From: Aporhodopirellula aestuarii
GTDB lineage: Bacteria; Planctomycetota; Planctomycetia; Pirellulales; Pirellulaceae
Assembly: GCF_023701485.1 (NCBI RefSeq)
Contig: NZ_JAMQBK010000041.1
Coordinates: forward strand, 1-42,526
Length of the DNA stretch: 42,526 nucleotides
Direction of reading: 5' to 3'
The notes below the pieces were generated by a model, which was given only the letters and a program-made list of their open reading frames with translations, did not search any database and was not told the origin of the DNA. A program made the translations under genes and the position numbers. Below are positions 1-8,375 of the stretch, piece after piece (within the stretch, counting starts at the first letter, position 1; every line of letters starts with the position of its first letter).

Positions 1-2
1 CT

Positions 3-50
3 CCCACACTCCCACACTCAGACACTCAGACACTCAGACACTCAGACACC
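3..50. repeat. Octanucleotide tandem repeat (VNTR-like)
   Basis: Six octamers lie head to tail: CCCACACT twice, CAGACACT three times, then CAGACACC. The array runs up to the left edge of the window, so it probably continues outside. It ends about 75 bases before the start of phosphoenolpyruvate carboxylase. Its copy number could vary by slippage, but nothing in the window shows a function. Confidence 0.85.
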
Positions 51-125
51 CCGGTGAAAAAAATCGGACAAGTCAATACGATACGTGTGAACTTCATCTG
101 ATCCTCCACCTCGAAAGCTCCCGCC

Positions 126-2957
126 ATGGTTTCTTCCAGTGTTCTCGCACTTGACGTCGGACAACTTGATCGGGATTGGCAGTGGTTACTCGATTCGCTT
201 GCAACAGTTCTCCGCCGTGGCGGCGACGGTGAACTCGCGGATCTGCTGCCAATTCCAGGAAAAACGTTCTCCGATCAGGCTGCGCCGACCGATAGCGTGC
301 AGTTGACGCAAGCGTATTCGATCGCATTTCAACTTTTGAGCATGGCCGAACAAAGTTCCGCGGCCCGCTTCCGTGATCGCATTGAAAACGACACTCCTGA
401 AGACCCCTTGCCCGCTTTATGGGGCGACAGCTTACATCAGCTCATTGATGAGGGGTGGACTTCCACCCAGATCGCTCAACAACTGCCTTCAATTCGTGTC
501 GAACTGGTACTCACGGCACACCCGACCGAAGCGAAACGAGCCACGGTCTTGGCCCATCATCGCCGCCTATTTGATCGCTTCCAACTCCGGCACAACGAAG
601 ACTTGCCGCCCTGGAAACGCGACGAAAACGACAACGCGATTGAGGCGGTTCTCAATATTTTGTGGCGAACCGGTGAAATTTATTTGGACAAACCGGACCT
701 GCAATCCGAGCGTCGCAACTTGATGGACTACCTCAAGCACGTCTTCCCCCGCGCCCTGCGGCCGCTCGACTTGCGACTCCGTCAAGCCTGGAAAGACGTC
801 GGTTTGGATCCCGCCGCGATCGCCGATCCGCTGGCGTTGCCCCGCATGACGTTTGGGACTTGGGTCGGCGGCGACCGCGACGGCCATCCGCTGGTGACTC
901 CGCAAGTCACCGCCGAAACGCTCTCGCAACTCCGCACCGAAGCGATCGGGCTGCTGCGTTCCGAACTCGTCGAACTCGCGCGATTGGTCAGCCTGTCGGC
1001 GTACTGGTTGCCACCGTCAAACCAATTCCTCTGCCACATCGCCAGCCTCGCTGAAACGCTGGGTGCGACCGGGCGGCGTGCCCTCGCCCGCAACCCGAAC
1101 GAGCCGTGGCGTCAATTCATCAATCTGATGATCGCACGGCTCCCAACCACGGAATCCACGCCCAATCCCAACGCCGAAAAACCATCTTGGCTGTACCAAC
1201 ATGCCGACGAGTTGCTCGCCGATTTGCGGTTATTGCACCGCAGTCTCGTGACCGTCGACATGGCCGACACCGCGTCGCATGCGGTTGCCCCTTTGATGCG
1301 AATCACCCAAACGTTCGGCTTTCACCTCGCCGTCCTGGATATCCGTCAAAACAGCAGCAAGCACGATATCGCGATCGAACAGCTCTTGCAGGCGGCGGGC
1401 TTCCAGGACACGAACTTCTCGCGATGGGACGAAGCCAAGCGGATTGAGTTCCTGCAAAACGAACTCGCCAGTTCGCGGCCGATGGTCCATCCCGACTTCG
1501 CCGCCGGCGCGGAAGCCGAAGCGGTTCTGGGTGCTCTGCGGGTTGTCAAAGAACATTCGCAAGCCTACGGCATCGATGGGCTCGGCGCGTTGATCGTCAG
1601 CATGACACGCAACACATCGGACTTGCTGGCGGTCTACCTGCTCGCCCGCGAAGTCGGCCTGTTGCAACCCACCGACGAAGGACCGATCTGCCCACTCCCC
1701 GTAGTACCACTTTTTGAAACGATCGATGACCTCGAACGATCCCCCGGAATCTACGAAGCCTTCCTGAGTCATCCGATCACGCAGCGAAGCATGACCGCGA
1801 TCGCCCGTCGCCGCAGTGCCTCACAGGATCTTACGTCCGCGACGAAAGACTCCAAACACAACTCCGATCCGATCTCGCCCGACGACCAAAAAGTCGGCCA
1901 AGTCATGATCGGTTACAGCGACAGTAATAAAGACGGCGGGATTCTGGCGAGCCTCGTTGGACTCCGGCACGCGCAGCGACGACTCACCCAAACCGGCCTC
2001 CGACACGGCGTTCGCGTCCGCTTTTTCCACGGTCGCGGTGGCACGATCAGTCGCGGGGCCGGACCGACACACCGGTTTATCAAGAGTCTGCCTGATGGCA
2101 CCCTGGCGGGCGACATTCGGCTGACCGAGCAAGGCGAAACGATCGCGCAAAAGTACGCACATGAACCGACCGCGATCTACAACCTGGAGTTGTTCTTGGC
2201 CGGCGCCACCCGCAAAACGTTGATGGATTCACGCGAAAACGATGGCCCGCATCCACTCGAACCGACGTTGATGGAACTCGCGTCCTGGGCCAGAAACGCG
2301 TACACCGACCTGCTGCACACCGACGGATTTGTTGAATTCTTTCGCAGCGCCACCCCGATCGACGCGATTGAGCAAAGTCGCATCGGCTCGCGTCCGTCCC
2401 GCCGCACCGGACAACAGACGCTCGACGACCTGCGTGCGATCCCGTGGGTCTTCAGTTGGGGACAAGCACGTTGTTATCTGTCGGGATGGTACGGAGTCGG
2501 TACTGCCCTTTCGCGGCTCAAGTCCGAACAACCCGAAACGTTCAAGAACATCATCACCTCGCTCCGTGATTGGGCACCGCTGCACTATTTGATCAGCAAC
2601 GTCGCCACCAGCGTTTCGGCGGTCGATATGGAGGTGATGAAAGAGTACAGCGACTTGGTCGAGAACGAGAAACTACGTAGTCGATTTGTCGAGCGAATCG
2701 AGACGGAATGGAAACTCGCCACCGCGATGGTCGAAGAGGTCTACGGCGGCACGCTGGCGACGCAACGTCCCAACGTGCAGCGGATGATCCAACTCCGCGG
2801 CGAAGGCCTCCGGCTTCTGCATCGCCAACAGATCTCGCTTTTACGACGCTGGCGAAGCTACCGCAGAATGGGCGAGCAACAACAGGCCGACCAATTGCTG
2901 CCCAGCCTCCTGTTGAGCGTCAACGCGGTCGCCTCGGGCCTAGGAACAACCGGCTAG
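126..2957 (+). CDS. ppc: Phosphoenolpyruvate carboxylase
   Basis: This cytosolic enzyme adds bicarbonate to phosphoenolpyruvate to make oxaloacetate and so refills the citric acid cycle. The 943-residue product is slightly longer than the roughly 880 residues of the E. coli enzyme. The first signature, VLTAHPTEAKR, holds the catalytic histidine at about residue 132. GGDRDGHP follows near residue 250. SDSNKDGG and the mobile loop FHGRGGTISRGAGP lie near residues 600-645. The protein ends in GTTG where most relatives end in NTG; the terminal glycine that closes the active site is kept. The ATG at 126 has no strong Shine-Dalgarno site, which is common in this phylum. The gene stands alone, and the next gene points towards it across a palindromic repeat. 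Identification is secure. Confidence 0.97.
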   Translation: MVSSSVLALDVGQLDRDWQWLLDSLATVLRRGGDGELADLLPIPGKTFSDQAAPTDSVQLTQAYSIAFQLLSMAEQSSAARFRDRIENDTPEDPLPALWGDSLHQLIDEGWTSTQIAQQLPSIRVELVLTAHPTEAKRATVLAHHRRLFDRFQLRHNEDLPPWKRDENDNAIEAVLNILWRTGEIYLDKPDLQSERRNLMDYLKHVFPRALRPLDLRLRQAWKDVGLDPAAIADPLALPRMTFGTWVGGDRDGHPLVTPQVTAETLSQLRTEAIGLLRSELVELARLVSLSAYWLPPSNQFLCHIASLAETLGATGRRALARNPNEPWRQFINLMIARLPTTESTPNPNAEKPSWLYQHADELLADLRLLHRSLVTVDMADTASHAVAPLMRITQTFGFHLAVLDIRQNSSKHDIAIEQLLQAAGFQDTNFSRWDEAKRIEFLQNELASSRPMVHPDFAAGAEAEAVLGALRVVKEHSQAYGIDGLGALIVSMTRNTSDLLAVYLLAREVGLLQPTDEGPICPLPVVPLFETIDDLERSPGIYEAFLSHPITQRSMTAIARRRSASQDLTSATKDSKHNSDPISPDDQKVGQVMIGYSDSNKDGGILASLVGLRHAQRRLTQTGLRHGVRVRFFHGRGGTISRGAGPTHRFIKSLPDGTLAGDIRLTEQGETIAQKYAHEPTAIYNLELFLAGATRKTLMDSRENDGPHPLEPTLMELASWARNAYTDLLHTDGFVEFFRSATPIDAIEQSRIGSRPSRRTGQQTLDDLRAIPWVFSWGQARCYLSGWYGVGTALSRLKSEQPETFKNIITSLRDWAPLHYLISNVATSVSAVDMEVMKEYSDLVENEKLRSRFVERIETEWKLATAMVEEVYGGTLATQRPNVQRMIQLRGEGLRLLHRQQISLLRRWRSYRRMGEQQQADQLLPSLLLSVNAVASGLGTTG

Positions 2958-2976
2958 TCCCGCCAGTTCCCAAAAC

Positions 2977-3073
2977 CCGTAGCCAAAGTCGCCAGACTGC
3001 GGGGCCCCCCGAAAGCAGGCCGGAACATTTTGACAAACCGCAAACGCCTGAACTCTGGCGAGTTCAGCTACGG
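2977..3073. repeat. Dispersed palindromic repeat between convergent genes
   Basis: The element is bounded by inverted ends, CCGTAGC at 2977-2983 and GCTACGG at 3067-3073. Its right half contains a perfect hairpin: stem CTGAACTC at 3048-3055, loop TGGC, stem GAGTTCAG at 3060-3067. The left half has a weaker, degenerate counterpart (AAGTC-GCCA-GACTG). I recall similar CGTAGC-bounded elements as common between genes in Rhodopirellula-like genomes, but that cannot be tested here. It separates the 3' ends of ppc and the aldehyde dehydrogenase and could help end transcription from both. Confidence 0.6.
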
Positions 3074-3109
3074 TGGATGCGATCAAGAACCCGTAATCGC
3101 ATTCGCCGG

Positions 3110-4645
3110 TCACACGTCAAACTGAATCCCTTGAGCGAGTGGCAGCTCGTGTGAATAGTTCACCGTGTTGGTGGTCCGTCGCATGTAGTTTTTCCATGCG
3201 TCGGACCCCGACTCACGGCCGCCCCCTGTCTCTTTCTCGCCGCCAAAGGCGCCACCGATTTCCGCCCCGCTCGTTCCAATATTGACGTTCACAATTCCAC
3301 AGTCGCTGCCGGAGGCCGAGCAGAACCATTCCGCCTCACACACGTCATTGGTGAAGATCGACGATGCCAATCCCTGCGGGACGTTGTTATGGATTGTGAT
3401 CGCCTCGGCTAAAGAGTTGTAGCGCATCACGTACAAAATCGGTGCGAACGTTTCCTCGTGAACGATTGCCGCATCGGCACTGATTTCGACAATAGCCGGA
3501 CGCACGTAGTACCCTCCCTCCGGTACTCCTGTATTAAGCTTTTCCCCGCCGGTCACCCGTCCGCCCTGAGCCTGTGCCGCCGCAAGCGCCGACTGCATCG
3601 CCTCCCATGCTCGACCGTCGATCAGCGGTCCAACCAAAACCCCATCCTGCTCGGGATGCCCGATCACCAGATTTGCGTAGATCTTCTTTAATCGATCGAG
3701 GCATGCCTCCGCGATTTCCTGATGCACGATCAAACGTCTCAGGGTCGTGCAGCGTTGTCCGCAGGTACCCACCGCCGCGAATACGATCCCTCGCAGTGCT
3801 AATTCTAAATCGGCCGATGGCGCGAGGATCATCGCGTTGTTGCCACCCAACTCCAACAAGGACCGTCCTAGCCGCGCGGCAACGGTTTTTCCCACCGCAC
3901 GCCCCATCGGGACAGAACCCGTTGCCGAAACAAGCGGTAGACCGCTCGAGGATGCGATCGCTTGTCCAACTTCAGCCCGACCGACCAAAACGCTCGAAAT
4001 CGCGTTGGGCACATCAGGTGAATCTTCCAGTACCTGACGGATGATGGCTTGGCAACCAATCGCACAAAGCGGAGTCTTCTCCGACGGCTTCCAAATCACC
4101 GGGTCACCACAGACAAACGCCAGCATCGCGTTCCAAGCCCAAACGGCAACAGGAAAGTTGAACGCGGAGATCACGCCGATGGCTCCCAGCGGATGATATT
4201 GCTCGGCGAGACGATGGAGCGGACGTTCGCTGGCGATCGTCAAACCATACAATTGACGACTTTGCCCGACCGCAAAGTCACAAATGTCGATCATTTCTTG
4301 CACCTCCCCCAGTGCTTCCTGTGTGATCTTTCCCGCCTCCCAGGTCACTAGCGTCGCCAAGTCAGACTTGTGCATACGCAGACGCTCGCCAATCTTCCGT
4401 ACAAACTCACCGCGCTGCGGTGCCGGCACACTTCGCCAAATGAGGAACGCCTCCTGAGCCGCCGCAACCGTCGATTCCACATCCGCCTCGGTCGCCGTCG
4501 CAATCGACGCCAAATGCGAGCCATCGATGGGGGACATCACCTCGCAAAGTTCCCCGTGACCCACCCGCCAATCCGTTCCCGTCATCACGCCCACTGCCGG
4601 TTCAGTGGCACCGAGTCGCGAGAGTGTTTGTGTGATTGTTGACAT
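3110..4645 (-). CDS. ALDH7-family alpha-aminoadipate semialdehyde dehydrogenase
   Basis: An NAD-dependent aldehyde dehydrogenase that probably oxidises alpha-aminoadipate semialdehyde to 2-aminoadipate, a step of lysine breakdown. From the ATG at 4645 it has 511 residues, the length of human antiquitin (ALDH7A1). The general base is Glu265 in LLELGGNN and the nucleophile is Cys299 in CGQRCTTLRR. The GQRCTT motif and the C-terminal GGAFGGEKETGGGRESGSD stretch are typical of ALDH7. The open frame extends 20 codons further upstream, but a GGAGGAAGAG ribosome site just before 4645 decides the start. The saccharopine/lysine dehydrogenase lies upstream on the same strand, starting at 5908, which supports the lysine role. 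Another aldehyde as the true substrate is possible but less likely. Confidence 0.9.
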   Translation of the reverse strand: MSTITQTLSRLGATEPAVGVMTGTDWRVGHGELCEVMSPIDGSHLASIATATEADVESTVAAAQEAFLIWRSVPAPQRGEFVRKIGERLRMHKSDLATLVTWEAGKITQEALGEVQEMIDICDFAVGQSRQLYGLTIASERPLHRLAEQYHPLGAIGVISAFNFPVAVWAWNAMLAFVCGDPVIWKPSEKTPLCAIGCQAIIRQVLEDSPDVPNAISSVLVGRAEVGQAIASSSGLPLVSATGSVPMGRAVGKTVAARLGRSLLELGGNNAMILAPSADLELALRGIVFAAVGTCGQRCTTLRRLIVHQEIAEACLDRLKKIYANLVIGHPEQDGVLVGPLIDGRAWEAMQSALAAAQAQGGRVTGGEKLNTGVPEGGYYVRPAIVEISADAAIVHEETFAPILYVMRYNSLAEAITIHNNVPQGLASSIFTNDVCEAEWFCSASGSDCGIVNVNIGTSGAEIGGAFGGEKETGGGRESGSDAWKNYMRRTTNTVNYSHELPLAQGIQFDV

Positions 4646-4774
4646 CGTCTCTTCCTCCCAGAGAAGCCAGATTGAATTCAATTCCCATTTGAAGTTCCGT
4701 TCCACGGCGCATACCGGTTCATGTCCACCGCCGAAACAACCGTCTATAAAAAGCTTGAATCAGAGAGGCTCGCG

Positions 4775-5908
4775 TCATTCGCTGCCCTTATCATGCGTAT
4801 GCGGTTTGCTGTAACGGGTTGCGGCATCCGTCACGAAGCGTTTGCCAAACCGATTCTTATTGAAATCTTCCAAGTCGATTTGTTCTTGTCGCACAAAGCC
4901 TTGCCGGGGCAGTTTGCCTTCGACCATAAGATCCAATGCCGCACAAACGCTCGATGCGGTCGTGAGCTGAATTGCACTCCAGGCTTCATCGTTAATCGTC
5001 TCCGAATAGATCTTTCGTGCGTCGCTGATCTGCACCAATTGTTGGTTTCGTTGTCCTGTCACGGTGCAGAAGATGACCACCACATCTTGAAAGGTGACCG
5101 GAATCGCCCGTTCCAAAATCTGCTTCAAAGTCTCTCGGTGGTGACCGAGTTGCAGTTCGTTTATCAGAAACGCTGCGAGATCGCGATGACCGATATAACG
5201 AATCGTTTTGTAATTCAATTCTCTCACGCGGCCCTCGAGTGTATCGCACAACGTGCCGAGTCCCCCCGATGTATTGAAAGCTTCGTACCGCACGCCATCG
5301 AGGGAGAAGTGTTCGAGTCCCTCCAAAGGCAAGACTTCCACTCGCCGTGTTCCATGGATCGCTTCACAAGGATTGCAGTACTCATTGACCAACCCGTCGG
5401 TCGACCAAGTCAAATTGTATTTCAGTGCGTTGGACGGAAACTGCGGCAACGCACCCACTCGCATATGTACGGTGTCGACCGTCTCGAATTGTTTTGTCAA
5501 TTGATTGGCGACGATCGAAATGAATCCGGGTGCTAGCCCACATTGGGGCATCACGATTCGATCTGCCTGCACCTCCTCCGAGAGCCGCTGAACGTGCCGG
5601 GTGGTTTCGACATCCTCAGTGAGATCAAAGTAGTTGACGCCTGACTCGACAGCGACCTTTGCGACAACGGGATTAAAATGGAAGCTTAACGCTGAAATAA
5701 CGCTGTGTTGGTCGAGCATCGCGGCACGCAGTTCATTTTCATTGCTCGCGTCGATCTGCATCGTGTGTAGCGATGGGTTGCCAGCAAATCGTTCGAGTGC
5801 CGTAGAGCTTGCATCTCCAATCGTGACTTCGTAATCACCACAGCTTGATAGTAGCTGAGCGATCATTCGGCCGATCTTCCCGGCGCCGAGTAACAACACC
5901 CGATGCAT
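4775..5908 (-). CDS. Saccharopine dehydrogenase family protein (saccharopine or lysine 6-dehydrogenase)
   Basis: An NAD(P)-dependent oxidoreductase of the saccharopine dehydrogenase family, likely forming alpha-aminoadipate semialdehyde for the ALDH7 enzyme encoded next. The N-terminus holds the Rossmann motif VLLLGAGKIG (residues 4-13). Residues from about 110 on resemble the C-terminal catalytic domain of the family (for example MPQCGLAPGF and the NTSGGLGTL segment). At 377 residues it is closer to bacterial lysine 6-dehydrogenase (about 385) than to yeast Lys9 (446). No lysine-ketoglutarate reductase is present in the window, so direct oxidation of lysine is a real alternative. The start at 5908 (MHRVLLL) follows GGAGCG; a 52-codon upstream extension has no domain and is rejected. 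It lies 129 bp upstream of the ALDH7 gene, likely as one operon. The family is certain, the substrate is not. Confidence 0.85.
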   Translation of the reverse strand: MHRVLLLGAGKIGRMIAQLLSSCGDYEVTIGDASSTALERFAGNPSLHTMQIDASNENELRAAMLDQHSVISALSFHFNPVVAKVAVESGVNYFDLTEDVETTRHVQRLSEEVQADRIVMPQCGLAPGFISIVANQLTKQFETVDTVHMRVGALPQFPSNALKYNLTWSTDGLVNEYCNPCEAIHGTRRVEVLPLEGLEHFSLDGVRYEAFNTSGGLGTLCDTLEGRVRELNYKTIRYIGHRDLAAFLINELQLGHHRETLKQILERAIPVTFQDVVVIFCTVTGQRNQQLVQISDARKIYSETINDEAWSAIQLTTASSVCAALDLMVEGKLPRQGFVRQEQIDLEDFNKNRFGKRFVTDAATRYSKPHTHDKGSE

Positions 5909-6194
5909 GTGATTCGCTCCCGTTTCGATTGGCCCGCAATCCACGTGCAGGATATAATTCAATGAGAACGTTCGTGAAATCGATGTCTGGATTTGACTGC
6001 GATCCGAACGACGATCGCCATCGGCATTTCTTTGAAAGACGCCAGTGTCGTTCGCCGGTGGCAAGCGTCATATGGCTCGCTTGATTCTCGAACGTTGTTC
6101 ACCGGATTATACCGGAACATCGACGTGAAGGCACGCAAACGGGTCATTGCGTTGTGTTAAGTCATCGCCGGGCCAAGGAAACGAGATAGATCCC
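5909..6194. promoter_or_regulatory. Shared divergent promoter region of the lysine locus
   Basis: These 286 bases separate the start of the saccharopine/lysine dehydrogenase on the minus strand from the start of the VOC-like protein on the plus strand. Both promoters must lie here or nearby. The hexamer AACGTT occurs twice (near 5966 and 6092), but I could not pick convincing -35 and -10 boxes or a clear operator. Confidence 0.4.
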
Positions 6195-7550
6195 ATGAAG
6201 CGTTCCGACATCAGCGACTTCCATTGGCAGACAGAAGCAACCGCGGCACAACTCGTCGCGGAGTTAGTGGATCGAGTCTCCAGTAACATGCCTTTTGCAA
6301 CCGAATTGGCTGCCCGAATGCTTGCCGAGACGGGGACTCGTTTCTTGGACTGGGTGGATAACATTGGCATTGCCGACGACACGCAACTGGTCCAGCGTCT
6401 TGTCGACGCAGGCTTTACTTCCGAAACTATCGGGGGTGAATCTTGCTGGCAACATACCGGTGGTCTGTTCCCGGCAATTCGGTTGGGTACAAAAACCATC
6501 AATCACTTGGCCATCAAAGTTGAATCCGTCTGCGACTTTTTGATCGCTCACCAGATCAACTCGATGATTGAAGGCGATCCGTTGGCAGCGGTGCGACTCG
6601 CCAAAGTAGCGAGTCATCCCTTGAGTGAGCTGTGGGTGATCGAGCGTCATGGGAATCAAGGATTCGAAGCGCCCGCCGTTTCGGCAAACGAAGTCCTATC
6701 CGTGCTCAAACACCAAGAAGCGTTCGGCCGGCGGCGACGCTGTTTTGACGATGCGTTGGAGGGGTTTGAACATGCCGGCCGACTCGTCGCCGAGTCCATC
6801 GAGGCTCTTGGTGTGGATCGAACATGCGATTTGTTTTTTGCCGCTGAGCGTCGGTATTGGCAAAGTCGCAATCGTGCGGCACGTGTGCAAAAACAAAGGC
6901 AAGATCGACTCGGGCTCGGTTGGGCCAATCATGACCATCACACCTATCGCAGCAGCCGAGAATATTTTGTGTCACTGATCCGTTTCTTGGAATCGTTGGG
7001 ATTTGTGTGTCGCGAACGTTTCTATGGTGGAGCCGAGGCGGGTTGGGGAGCCCAAGTCTTGGAACAATCCGCCACCGGCGTGATTATCTTTGCCGATGTC
7101 GACCTCACACCCGAGGAGGTTACGGGCGACTTTGCTCACGATGGCCTCTCACCACAACAGCAACTCGGAACGGTGGGACTGTGGTGCAAACTGCACGGCG
7201 AAGCATTCTTGCAGGCGGGGATGCATCACCTGGAATGCCAATTTGATTTCGATGCCGCGCGAGAGCAACTCGCCGGTGAAGGCATCGAGACCATGACGCC
7301 CTTCACCGACTTTGAATACTTGAAACAAGCGTTTACTGAAGGGGAACGTTGGACGGTCGACAGTACGCGAATCGAACGCGCCGTTGCCGACGGAAACATC
7401 ACCGTGTCGCAAGCCGACAAGTTTCGCTCCAACGGCAGTATCGGTTCGCACCTCGAGATACTCGAACGCAACCAAGGCTACAAGGGATTCAATCAAACCG
7501 GCATCAGCGAAATCATCCGCCAAACCGATCCACGCGCCGCTTCCACCTGA
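6195..7550 (+). CDS. VOC-like putative metalloenzyme next to lysine genes (possibly DUF1338-like)
   Basis: A 451-residue protein I cannot name with certainty. Three segments look like vicinal-oxygen-chelate modules: one opening with INHLAIKV (about residues 112-119), one with NHDHHTYRSS (about 254-263) followed by the strands WGAQVLEQ and GVIIFADVD, and one with MHHLECQFDF (about 341-350). Histidines at strand starts, with a later glutamate, are typical metal ligands in that superfamily. DUF1338 proteins such as Pseudomonas HglS, which turn 2-oxoadipate into 2-hydroxyglutarate, have a related fold and act downstream of aminoadipate. The position divergent from two lysine genes therefore makes a 2-oxoadipate enzyme attractive, but this is inference from context. 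The ATG at 6195 is preferred over an unsupported TTG at 6147. Confidence 0.6.
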   Translation: MKRSDISDFHWQTEATAAQLVAELVDRVSSNMPFATELAARMLAETGTRFLDWVDNIGIADDTQLVQRLVDAGFTSETIGGESCWQHTGGLFPAIRLGTKTINHLAIKVESVCDFLIAHQINSMIEGDPLAAVRLAKVASHPLSELWVIERHGNQGFEAPAVSANEVLSVLKHQEAFGRRRRCFDDALEGFEHAGRLVAESIEALGVDRTCDLFFAAERRYWQSRNRAARVQKQRQDRLGLGWANHDHHTYRSSREYFVSLIRFLESLGFVCRERFYGGAEAGWGAQVLEQSATGVIIFADVDLTPEEVTGDFAHDGLSPQQQLGTVGLWCKLHGEAFLQAGMHHLECQFDFDAAREQLAGEGIETMTPFTDFEYLKQAFTEGERWTVDSTRIERAVADGNITVSQADKFRSNGSIGSHLEILERNQGYKGFNQTGISEIIRQTDPRAAST

Positions 7551-7639
7551 TTCCGCAGCACCAAAACGACGCTTCACAAACCGGGAAGTCATTCGTCAAA
7601 ACGGTTTGCAGAGACCACATCTTCCAATTGAAAACGAGG

Positions 7640-8375
7640 ATGGCACCAGAAGAACCTCGCCAAAAGATTCTCAGCACCAAGACCGCCGTGATCGGTGGAG
7701 CCCCGTGCGAGATGATGCTTGCCATTGAGTTGTAGATGCTCTCAGACATATTCAGTTCCGGAACCAGTCCGACGGCGAGCATCAAGGCGATGGCGGCCGC
7801 GATTCGGCCTGACCTGACGAGGGTCTCGTCGCTGACATTGGGATGGAATCGCTTGACCAAGTCATAGCTGACGAGCGTTGAAATCGAATTCAACGCCCCC
7901 GACGCCGTACTCATCAACGCCGCCATCACCGCTGCCACAGGAACACCCCGCATTCCTAGCGGCAACAATTCGGTGATCATGCTTGCATACACACCTTTGG
8001 ATTGAACCTCCCCATCGACGATGATCATTGAAAGATCAAGTCGACCGTCGGTGTAGAGCGCGTATGCCAACAACCCCGGTAATACAAAGAGGAACACGGG
8101 CAATATTTTCAACACGCAAGCAAAGATCGGTCCCTGCCGCGCGTGTTGCTCATCTTTGGCACCGAGTACCCGCTGCACGATCGTTTGATCGGCACACCAA
8201 TACCAGATCCCAAGACGGGATAGCCCAGAATGACCGCGTACCGGGGAATCCCATCGGGGTCACCGTGCGGCCGCAGCATCGAAAGTTTTTGATTCTCGCC
8301 TTCGCTTTGCAGGATCGAAAGCAGGTTCTGCCAACCGTCCCAACCGCCGGGCGACTCCGCCGTCCCGCCGAGAAA
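7640..8375 (-). pseudogene. Remnant of a sodium/solute symporter (SSS family)
   Basis: Reading the minus strand gives the middle of an SSS transporter. TAESPGGWDGWQNL and ILGYPVLG (about 8363 to 8212) continue as GIWYWCADQTIVQRVLGAK (from 8211), but in another frame: one base appears lost at 8209-8211. The homology runs on through MSTASGALNSISTLVSYD and APPITAVLVLRIFWRG to about 7650 and then stops making sense. Neither the N-terminal helices nor the C-terminal helices are present. The first recognisable codons follow directly after the stop of the upstream gene at 8376 and are in its frame, as if a deletion joined the two. An open frame of about 220 codons (start near 8178) remains but should not be taken as a working gene. 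Confidence 0.8.

Noticed and set aside
3..50. CRISPR array
   Set aside because: The repeats are contiguous octamers without spacers, and no cas gene is present.
7513..8178. A 221-codon frame that could be annotated as an intact transporter
   Set aside because: It lacks both ends of the family, begins after a frameshift, and ends in unrelated sequence.
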